Assembly (NCBI GenBank): GCA_002451555.1 | Contig: DKCU01000139.1 | Coordinates: 1-28,383, forward strand | Length of the DNA stretch: 28,383 bases | Direction: 5' to 3' | Source: Candidatus Segatella albertsiae | Lineage (GTDB): Bacteria > Bacteroidota > Bacteroidia > Bacteroidales > Bacteroidaceae | Part shown: piece by piece, positions 22,570 to 28,383 of the stretch | Numbering within the stretch: the first letter of the stretch is position 1 | Layout: each line of letters starts with the position of its first letter | The notes under the pieces: model-generated | Database searches by the model: none | Told to the model about the DNA's origin: nothing | What the model saw: the letters and a program-made list of their open reading frames with translations, nothing else | Program-made: the position numbers and the translations under genes

Positions 22570-24537
22570 ATGGAAGAAAAGATTTCCTTGATGAAGCAAT
22601 GGGTTGAAAAGCTCAACCTTGCTTCAGAAGCCTATTATAATGGTAAGGGCGAACTAATGACGGACTACGAGTGGGACGCATTGTTCGACCAGCTGAAGTC
22701 TTTGGAAGACGAGACGGGCGTAGTTCTGCCCGATTCGCCTACCAACAAGGTTTCAGAAGATTCTATCGGTGGACAAAAAGAAGAGCATGAGTTTCCCGCT
22801 CTCTCTCTTGCCAAGACTAAGCAAGTGGGAGACTTGACCAAATGGGCTGACAACAGACCCATCTGGATGTCATGGAAACTAGATGGTCTTACCCTGGTTG
22901 TCACCTACGATGATGGCAAACTCACCAAGATTGTCACTCGTGGCAATGGGCACATCGGCACCAACATCACTCATCTTTCCGCAGCCATCAACGGAATATT
23001 GCCAAAGATTTCAGAGAAAGGTCACATGGTCATTCGCGGCGAGGCTGTCATTTCCTATGAAGACTTCGAGAAGTTCCTGATCGAGAGCGAGGGCGACTAT
23101 GCCAATCCTCGGAACCTTGCCTCGGGATCTTTGTCATTGCGCGATGTCGATGAAGTGAAGCTCCGCCATATCCAATGGATACCTTTCACCCTGGTCTATA
23201 CCGAGAAGGAGATTCCTTCCTGGGGAGAACGTATGGCATACCTCGACCAACTGGGCTTCAAGACGGTTGAGCGAAGGCTCATCCCCCATCCTACCCAGGA
23301 CAACATCCAATCCGACATCGACTTTTTTACCAACAAAGTTACAGACAAAGCCAATCCTTATCCTGTAGATGGTCTTGTCATCACTTACGACGATACCATC
23401 TATGCAGCATCAGGATCTGTGACGGGGCATCACGCCACCAGGGCAGGCTATGCCTTCAAGTGGCAGGATGAGCACGCCGACACCACATTGGAGCATATCG
23501 AATGGTCGTGTGCAGCCAGCACCATTTCACCCGTGGCAGTTTTTCAGCCTGTGGAGTTGGAGGGTACTACAGTAAGAAGAGCCTCCCTTTGCAACATCAG
23601 CGAATGTGAGCGACTAGGAATCGGCGGAAAGGGTACCAAACTGCAAGTCATCAAGGCCAACAAAATCATCCCGAAGGTCATCAAGATTACTGAGAAGATT
23701 GGAGTATTGGAGATTCCACAGGAATGTCCGGTATGCCATGCGCCAGTCCATGTGGTTGAGAGCGACAGCGGAACCAAGAAGCTGCATTGCACGAACCCGG
23801 ACTGCACGGCAAAGCAACTGAAGAAATTCGCTCGCTTTGTCAGCAAGGATGGACTTAACATCGATGGTATCTCGGAGCAGACCGTTTCCCGTTTTATCAA
23901 CGAGGGATGGATCAAAGAGTACGCTGACTTCTACCATCTGAGGGACTATGCTTACCAGATGACCACCTTTGAGGGATTTGGCAAGAAGTCAGTAGGCAAC
24001 CTCTTGGAAAGCATCGAGAAAAGTCGAACGACCGATGGCCGTCACTTTCTCTTCGCCCTCAACATCCCGCTCTGTGGTGGAGATGTAGCCAAGAGACTTC
24101 TGAGCAAGTACCAAGTCAAGGAGCTCATCGAGACTGCCAGGGCTTCGCTCTTCGACGATGTCTTTGCAGAGATAGACGGCATCGGACCAGAGAAAAGTGC
24201 TCGTTTTGTGGAATGGTTCAGAGATGACAAGAACTACAATAGAGTCATGCACCTCCTGGACGAAATCCAAATCAAGCAAGAGGAAGCACAAGCTAAAGGC
24301 ACGAAATGCGACGGATTGACTTTCGTCATCACGGGTGACGTTCACCATTACAAGAACCGAAGCGAACTGAAGGCTTTCATCGAGAGCCAAGGCGGCAAGG
24401 TGACGGGAAGCGTAAGCAAGAGTACATCGTACCTCATCAACAACGACGCTGAGTCGCAGAGTTCCAAGAACAAGAAAGCTCATCAGCTTGGTATCTCCAT
24501 CATTACGGAAGAGCAATTCATAGAACAATTCACATAA
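22570..24537 (+). CDS. ligA: NAD-dependent DNA ligase (LigA type), divergent active site
   Basis: The 655-residue enzyme has the complete LigA plan: domain Ia (about 10-60, SEAYYNGKGELMTDYEWDALF), the adenylation domain with nucleotidyl lysine in WKLDG (Lys103), RGEA (Glu158), NPRNLASGSL, an OB fold, a four-Cys zinc site (Cys386, Cys389, Cys407, Cys412), HhH region (FEGFGKKSVGNLLESI, EIDGIGPEKSARF) and a BRCT domain (about 580-650, TFVITGDVHHYKNRSELKAFIESQGGKV). It seals nicks in duplex DNA using NAD. Several residues differ from the LigA consensus: the residue two before the nucleotidyl Lys is Ser101 where Glu is usual (E-x-K-x-D-G), motif IV reads DGLVIT (Thr272) instead of DGVVIK, and TRGDG...GEDVT is TRGNG...GTNIT. 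Motif V Lys297 is kept. It may be a second ligase of this organism, or a lineage-specific variant. It leads an operon with the kinase gene 9 bp downstream. Confidence 0.9.
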   Translation: MEEKISLMKQWVEKLNLASEAYYNGKGELMTDYEWDALFDQLKSLEDETGVVLPDSPTNKVSEDSIGGQKEEHEFPALSLAKTKQVGDLTKWADNRPIWMSWKLDGLTLVVTYDDGKLTKIVTRGNGHIGTNITHLSAAINGILPKISEKGHMVIRGEAVISYEDFEKFLIESEGDYANPRNLASGSLSLRDVDEVKLRHIQWIPFTLVYTEKEIPSWGERMAYLDQLGFKTVERRLIPHPTQDNIQSDIDFFTNKVTDKANPYPVDGLVITYDDTIYAASGSVTGHHATRAGYAFKWQDEHADTTLEHIEWSCAASTISPVAVFQPVELEGTTVRRASLCNISECERLGIGGKGTKLQVIKANKIIPKVIKITEKIGVLEIPQECPVCHAPVHVVESDSGTKKLHCTNPDCTAKQLKKFARFVSKDGLNIDGISEQTVSRFINEGWIKEYADFYHLRDYAYQMTTFEGFGKKSVGNLLESIEKSRTTDGRHFLFALNIPLCGGDVAKRLLSKYQVKELIETARASLFDDVFAEIDGIGPEKSARFVEWFRDDKNYNRVMHLLDEIQIKQEEAQAKGTKCDGLTFVITGDVHHYKNRSELKAFIESQGGKVTGSVSKSTSYLINNDAESQSSKNKKAHQLGISIITEEQFIEQFT

Positions 24538-24546
24538 AATAAAATA

Positions 24547-25173
24547 ATGTATATAGCAATAGCAGGCAATATTGGTAGTGGCAAGACTACCCTCACAAAG
24601 ATGCTCGCAAAGCATTACGGATGGAAGAAATTCCTAGAGCCAGTGGAGAAGAACCCCTACCTTGACGATTATTACAAGGACATCCCCAGATGGGTGCTCA
24701 ACATGGAGATCTTCTACCTGAAGCAACGCTTCCGAAACCTCCTGGAAATCCAAAAGAGCCAGGAGACCATCATCCAGGACAGGAGCATCTTCGAGGGCGT
24801 ATATGTCTTCGCCGCCAACAACCGAAAGATGGGATACATGGACCAGAGAGACTTCGATACATACATGGGGCTCTTCGAATCCATGATGGCAGTGGTACGG
24901 CCACCAGAGCTGATGATATACCTCCGCTCATCCGTGCCACACCTGGTCAAGAACATCCAGAAGAGAGGTCGTGACTACGAACAGCAGATCCCACTGGATT
25001 ACCTCCAGGGCATCAATACCCTCTACGAGGAATTCATCTACAAGAATTACAAGGGAAAGGTACTCGTCATTGACGTCGATGACATCGACTTCGAGCACAA
25101 CCCCAAGGAGTTCGGGGAAATCATCGACAAGATAGACGCAGAGCTCTTCGGCTTGTTCTCGCATGAAGAATAA
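24547..25173 (+). CDS. Deoxynucleoside kinase, first of a tandem pair
   Basis: This 208-residue kinase phosphorylates a deoxyribonucleoside in dNTP salvage (dNK/dGK/dAK family). Motifs: P-loop GNIGSGKTT (7-15), the EPV segment of substrate binding (about 31-33), DRS (78-80; base/ribose site), IFEGVYVF, and the LID arginines KRGRDYE (139-145), followed by PLDYLQGINTLYEEF. It starts 9 bp after the ligase stop and is most likely in the same transcript. It is about half identical by eye to the gene at 25296, with the same start (MxIAIAGNIGSGKTTLTK) and nearly the same length. Such tandem pairs are known from Firmicutes, where the members have different substrate preference; by analogy the two may differ here, with the DRSIFEG versus DRTIFED segment as a candidate cause. 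Confidence 0.9.
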   Translation: MYIAIAGNIGSGKTTLTKMLAKHYGWKKFLEPVEKNPYLDDYYKDIPRWVLNMEIFYLKQRFRNLLEIQKSQETIIQDRSIFEGVYVFAANNRKMGYMDQRDFDTYMGLFESMMAVVRPPELMIYLRSSVPHLVKNIQKRGRDYEQQIPLDYLQGINTLYEEFIYKNYKGKVLVIDVDDIDFEHNPKEFGEIIDKIDAELFGLFSHEE

Positions 25174-25190
25174 GTAAGGGTTCCCCCTTT

Positions 25191-25241
25191 ACAAGAGTCA
25201 AAAGTCACTTTTACATGAGTCAAAGGTCACTTTTACATGAG
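25191..25241. repeat. 22-bp tandem repeat between the two kinase genes
   Basis: Two copies (25191-25212, 25213-25234) share the core AGTCAAArGTCACTTTTACA and a partial third copy (acatgag, 25235-25241) follows. The unit contains the near-palindrome AAAAGTCACTTTT. It sits 17 bp after the first kinase stop, ahead of the second kinase gene. The remaining intergenic sequence (25242-25295) has no exact TAnnTTTG box, so the second kinase gene may depend on upstream transcription. Confidence 0.75.
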
Positions 25242-25295
25242 AGCAACGTGTTTCTATACAAGAATTCAGATTAACAAATTTCAATTATCAAGAAT

Positions 25296-25916
25296 ATGCA
25301 CATAGCAATAGCAGGCAACATAGGAAGTGGGAAAACCACTCTCACCAAATTATTGAGCAAGAGATATGGTTGGAAGCCAAACTTCGAACCAGTCGATAAC
25401 AATCCATATCTATCCGATTACTACAAGGATATGGAAAGATGGTCCTTCAATCTGCAAATCTATTTCCTCAACAAGCGATTCCACGACGTGGTGGAAATCT
25501 CAAAATGCAAAGACACCATCATACAAGATAGAACTATCTTTGAGGATGCCAAGATTTTTGCGCCAAACCTCCATGACATCGGCATGATGAGCGACCGTGA
25601 CTTCGAAAACTACACCGACCTCTTCGACCTGATGATCAGTCTCGTTCGCCTCCCAGACCTCATGATATACATCCGTAGCAGCATCCCTACCCTCGTGAGT
25701 CATATCGAGCAGCGTGGACGCAACTTCGAGAAGAGCATCCGTATAGATTACCTCCAGGGACTCAACAACAGGTACGAGGAATGGATCAAGGACTACAAAG
25801 GAAAGCTCATCATCATAGATGGCGACCACTTGAACTTCGAACAAAATCCAGAAGACTTCCGCCAGATAACAGACCAAATCGACGCAGAACTTTACGGACT
25901 GTTCCCGATGGAATAG
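25296..25916 (+). CDS. Deoxynucleoside kinase, second of a tandem pair
   Basis: The 206-residue protein has the same motifs as its neighbour: P-loop GNIGSGKTT (7-15), EPV, DRT (78-80), QRGRNFE for the lid, RIDYLQGLNNRYEEW, and the C-terminal DAELYGLFP. Differences cluster in the segment after DRS/T (IFEGVYVFA versus IFEDAKIFA), in FLNKRFHDVVE versus YLKQRFRNLLE, and in lid residues; these are the regions that set substrate in this family, so a different nucleoside preference is plausible but unproven. The start is set by the strong match to the first kinase. It is followed by fbp after 83 bp without an evident promoter. Confidence 0.9.
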   Translation: MHIAIAGNIGSGKTTLTKLLSKRYGWKPNFEPVDNNPYLSDYYKDMERWSFNLQIYFLNKRFHDVVEISKCKDTIIQDRTIFEDAKIFAPNLHDIGMMSDRDFENYTDLFDLMISLVRLPDLMIYIRSSIPTLVSHIEQRGRNFEKSIRIDYLQGLNNRYEEWIKDYKGKLIIIDGDHLNFEQNPEDFRQITDQIDAELYGLFPME

Positions 25917-25999
25917 AAGCCACATCGTTTCCTTTCCAATGGAACAGAGAGGAAGTCACTAATGAAGCAATATAAAAACAGAATTATCAACTATCCAAC

Positions 26000-27994
26000 A
26001 TGACGAGTATGAAACATTACGAAGTTGAAAAAGACATGAGATACCTCCTCTTGCTCTCCCAGTCGTTCCCGACCGTTGCAGAGGCAAGCACGGAGATCAT
26101 CAACTTACAGGCAATACTCAACTTGCCTAAGGGTACGGAACATTTCCTTGCCGACATCCATGGCGAATACGAGGCCTTCCTGCACGTTCTGAAAAATGCC
26201 TCGGGCAACATCAAGCGTAAGGTAAACGAACTTTTCGGCAACACCTTGCGTGAGTCCGAGAAGCGAGAACTCTGCACCTTGATTTACTATCCCGAGCAGA
26301 AGTTGGAGTTTGTCAAGCAAAACGAGAAGGAACTTGACGACTGGTATCATATCACCCTCCATCAGTTGGTCGCCGTTTGCCGTGACGTTTCCAGCAAATA
26401 CACCCGCTCGAAAGTTAGGAAATCCCTACCAGCAGATTTCTCCTATATCATCCAGGAGTTGTTGCATGAGCATACCGAGGACCACGACAAGACCGCCTAC
26501 GTCAACGTGATTGTCGATACCATCATCTCCACGGGCAGAGCCGACGATTTCATCATCGCCATCGCCAATGTGATACAGCGACTTGCCATCGACTCCCTCC
26601 ATATCCTAGGCGACATCTACGACCGAGGACCAGGTGCGCACATCATCCTCGACAAGATGAAGCATTATCATAGCTGGGATATGCAATGGGGCAACCATGA
26701 CGTATTGTGGATGGGAGCCGCCGCTGGCAACGACGCTTGCATCTGCAATGTCATCCGTCTGAGCCTCAGGTATGCCAACCTTGCGACTTTGGAGGATGGA
26801 TATGGTATCAACTTGGTACCACTCGCCACCTTCGCCATGGAGACATACAAGGACGACCCTTGCACGGAATTTATGCCTAAGTTGAATGGCGGTGCTGCCG
26901 CCATGGACGAAAAGACGCAACGGCTGACCGCCCAGATGCACAAGGCCATCGCCGTCATCCAGTTCAAGGAGGAGAGCCAAATTATCTCACAGCACAAGGA
27001 ATGGAAGATGGACGATCGCCGTCTTTTCGAGAAGGTGAACTACCAAAAGGGTACGATAGAGCTTGACGGCAAGGAATATCAGATGACCTCGTGCCACTTC
27101 CCGACCATCAATCCTAGCCATCCTTCCGCCTTGTCGGACGAGGAGGAAGCGTTGATGAAGAAACTTCACCATTCTTTCTCGGTCTGTGAGAAGTTGCACA
27201 AGCACATCAAGGTGATGCTCCAACATGGTTGTATGTATGGCATTTACAACAACAACCTGCTCTTCCATGCCTCCTGTCCGCTCAACGAGGATGGTTCTCT
27301 GAAAGAGGTCGAGATATACCCAGGCAAGAAATATAGCGGCAAGGAACTGATGCACCACACCGGGATGCAGATACGCACAGCTTTCCAGCAGGATTCAGAC
27401 CGTACAGAACGTGAGTATGCGATAGACTACTTCCTGTACCTTTGGTGCGGTCCGGACAGTCCTCTCTTCGACAAGAGCAAGATGGCAACCTTCGAGCGAT
27501 ATTTCATCGCCGACAAGGAAACCCACGTAGAGGAAAAAGGCTATTATTTCAAGCTCAGAGACAGCGAGGAGGTCATCGACCATATCATGGATGCCTTTGG
27601 CGTGACCGGTCCTAACCGCCATATCATCAATGGCCACGTGCCCGTTCGCACACTCAAGGGAGAGAACCCTATCAAGGCAAACGGAAAGCTGATGGTCATC
27701 GATGGTGGCTTCTCCAAAGCTTACCACAACGAGACGGGCATCGCAGGCTATACATTGGTCTATCACTCTCGTGGTTTCCAATTGGTACAGCATGAACCTT
27801 TCACCAGCATGGAAGATGCCATCCAGAGAGGTACCGACATCAAGAGCACGACACAAATCGTAGAAATGTCCAACCGCAGGATGCTCGTTGCCGACACCGA
27901 CATTGGTATCGAGCTTCGCAAGCAGATAGCAGACTTGGAGGAATTGCTCTATGCTTACCGCCATGGATTCATCAAGGAATGTGAAAAGAAGTAA
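26000..27994 (+). CDS. fbp: Fructose-1,6-bisphosphatase, class III
   Basis: The 664-residue enzyme hydrolyses fructose 1,6-bisphosphate to fructose 6-phosphate, a gluconeogenic step. It is the class III type (Bacillus subtilis Fbp-like), a metallophosphoesterase-fold enzyme unrelated to classes I and II. The metal-site motifs are all seen: LADIHGEYEAF (Asp52, His54), HILGDIYDRGPG (Asp205, Asp208), WGNHDVLWM (Asn232, His233, Asp234) and HIINGHVPV (His546), with RPVVIDGGFSK-like KLMVIDGGFSKAYH near the C-terminus. Length and motif spacing match the family. Translation may begin at the ATG at 26000 or the next ATG at 26009. Its link to the kinases and ligase is by proximity only; co-transcription is likely but not required. 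Confidence 0.94.
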   Translation: MTSMKHYEVEKDMRYLLLLSQSFPTVAEASTEIINLQAILNLPKGTEHFLADIHGEYEAFLHVLKNASGNIKRKVNELFGNTLRESEKRELCTLIYYPEQKLEFVKQNEKELDDWYHITLHQLVAVCRDVSSKYTRSKVRKSLPADFSYIIQELLHEHTEDHDKTAYVNVIVDTIISTGRADDFIIAIANVIQRLAIDSLHILGDIYDRGPGAHIILDKMKHYHSWDMQWGNHDVLWMGAAAGNDACICNVIRLSLRYANLATLEDGYGINLVPLATFAMETYKDDPCTEFMPKLNGGAAAMDEKTQRLTAQMHKAIAVIQFKEESQIISQHKEWKMDDRRLFEKVNYQKGTIELDGKEYQMTSCHFPTINPSHPSALSDEEEALMKKLHHSFSVCEKLHKHIKVMLQHGCMYGIYNNNLLFHASCPLNEDGSLKEVEIYPGKKYSGKELMHHTGMQIRTAFQQDSDRTEREYAIDYFLYLWCGPDSPLFDKSKMATFERYFIADKETHVEEKGYYFKLRDSEEVIDHIMDAFGVTGPNRHIINGHVPVRTLKGENPIKANGKLMVIDGGFSKAYHNETGIAGYTLVYHSRGFQLVQHEPFTSMEDAIQRGTDIKSTTQIVEMSNRRMLVADTDIGIELRKQIADLEELLYAYRHGFIKECEKK

Positions 27995-28007
27995 TGACAA
28001 GTCATTA
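27992..28007. other. Palindrome overlapping the fbp stop codon
   Basis: TAATGACAAGTCATTA has perfect 7-bp arms around an AA centre and includes the fbp stop (27992-27994). The loop is too small for the full stem, but five to six pairs could form. No T-run follows, so it is not a standard terminator. Confidence 0.35.
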
Positions 28008-28021
28008 TTGTGAAAATCCTT

Positions 28022-28117
28022 TGCAAAAGAACAACTATACTTATGCAAAAGAGTAGCTATACTTATCTAAAAGAGTAGCTATACTTATCTAAAAGAACAG
28101 CTACGCTTATGCAAAAG
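28022..28117. repeat. 22-bp tandem array downstream of fbp (4.4 copies)
   Basis: Copies start at 28022, 28044, 28066 and 28088, with eight more bases of a fifth at 28110-28117. The consensus core is AAAAGArtAGCTATACTTAT. Copies 2 and 3 differ at only two positions and copies 1 and 4 vary more. There are no spacers between copies, so it is a tandem repeat and not a CRISPR. It begins 28 bp after the fbp stop. Confidence 0.9.
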
Positions 28118-28138
28118 TTTATCCTTCCCTATAATGTT

Positions 28139-28216
28139 TGTGTTCGGAACTGCTGAATGTCCGTTCAACAGTTCTGAACACACATTCAACACTATTGAAC
28201 GTATGTTCAACAATGT
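28139..28216. repeat. 21-bp TGAAC/GTTCA array with a strong hairpin at its start
   Basis: Three 21-bp units (28154-28174, 28175-28195, 28196-28216) share the frame TGAAynnnnrTTCAACA. Each pairs within itself (for example TTGAAC-gtat-GTTCAA, 28195-28210) and with its neighbours. The left end forms a larger hairpin: TGTGTTCGGAACTG (28139-28152) with CAGTTCTGAACACA (28169-28182), 14 bp with one G:U. A further half-site GAACAT (28218-28223) pairs with ATGTTC at 28203-28208. No T-run follows. Confidence 0.75.
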
Positions 28217-28312
28217 CGAACATAGATTTCATCCCCTTTTATTAATTTTCATCTACCCTTTTGTAGTTTCATTCTTCCCTGTTAATCGTATTTTCCTTCC
28301 TTATTCATCATA

Positions 28313-28320
28313 TACTTTTG
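28313..28320 (+). promoter_or_regulatory. -7 box (TACTTTTG) near the window end
   Basis: Exact TAnnTTTG match with no TTTG at the usual -33 position. It would drive a gene that starts beyond the window. Confidence 0.35.
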
Positions 28321-28383
28321 CTTATATATAACCATGTTTACATATATTTAATTTTACATAATACCTGTTGGCGGAATTAATTT

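Larger units (their letters stand above)
27995..28383. other. Repeat-rich intergenic region downstream of fbp
   Basis: This 389-bp stretch to the end of the window holds no gene that I can support. In order it has a palindrome at the fbp stop, a 22-bp tandem array (28022-28117), a hairpin and 21-bp array of TGAAC/GTTCA elements (28139-28216), a T/C-rich stretch (28222-28312) and a TACTTTTG -7 box (28313-28320) that may serve a gene past the window. A plus-strand 65-codon frame (28134-28331) runs through the repeats and looks like a by-product of them. Confidence 0.7.

Noticed and set aside
28022..28117. CRISPR array after fbp
   Set aside because: The 22-bp units are directly adjacent with no spacers and no cas genes are near.
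28134..28331. Plus-strand 65-codon frame after fbp
   Set aside because: Its FN..E repeats are a consequence of the 21-bp DNA repeats being a multiple of three; the rest is hydrophobic without a domain, and its start lies inside the repeat region.

Overview
This window comes from a Bacteroidota chromosome, most likely Prevotella/Segatella or a close relative. The phylum call rests on three things: several intergenic gaps carry the Bacteroidota promoter signature (TTTG, 18-20 bp, TAnnTTTG), the start sites mostly lack a clear Shine-Dalgarno, and the gene families are typical of the phylum (short RpoD without region 1.1, DUF5686-type outer-membrane protein, TM-anchored MORN/GH25 lysozyme, class III fructose-bisphosphatase, CzcA/TolC operon led by a His-rich small membrane protein). 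The genus is inference. No rRNA, tRNA, CRISPR, transposase or phage gene was recognised. Most of the window reads as ordinary core chromosome with unusual small repeats.

Layout. Positions 88-6303 (minus strand) form a four-gene heavy-metal efflux operon, transcribed as His/Cys-rich membrane protein, periplasmic adaptor, HME-RND pump and TolC-type outer-membrane channel. A good promoter at 6390-6421 drives it. A 319-bp divergent gap follows, and everything after it lies on the plus strand: a membrane-anchored MORN/GH25 lysozyme-like protein (6623-8323), the primary sigma factor rpoD (8469-9341), a DUF5686-like outer-membrane protein (true start about 9500, not further upstream), an AddA/AddB-type helicase-nuclease pair (11677-18032), dsbD (18226-20307), a His-rich G3E (CobW-family) GTPase (20491-21756), a GNAT acetyltransferase (21928-22476), then a run of a divergent NAD-dependent DNA ligase, two tandem deoxynucleoside kinases and class III fbp (22570-27994). 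The last 389 bp hold no convincing gene but are rich in tandem repeats and hairpins.

How the genes fit together. The efflux operon should carry divalent or monovalent metal ions from periplasm or cytoplasm across the outer membrane, with a small metal-binding protein made first. AddAB and the ligase are recombination and repair enzymes, and the two kinases supply dNTP precursors by salvage; ligase and first kinase are 9 bp apart and probably co-transcribed. DsbD provides reducing power to the periplasm.

Worth a second look: (1) the ligase keeps the nucleotidyl lysine (KLDG) but departs from the LigA consensus at several active-site positions, including a Thr where motif IV normally has Lys; (2) many short tandem duplications, in coding sequence (24-bp units twice in the RND gene, 12-bp units in addA, a 14-bp duplication of the channel gene's start codon) and 3' of genes (22-bp arrays after the first kinase and after fbp, a 21-bp TGAAC/GTTCA array after fbp); (3) terminator hairpins pressed directly against promoters, especially at 9431-9494. 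I did not find a clearly new multi-gene system; the ligase-kinase run and the intergenic repeat arrays are the best candidates for undescribed biology.
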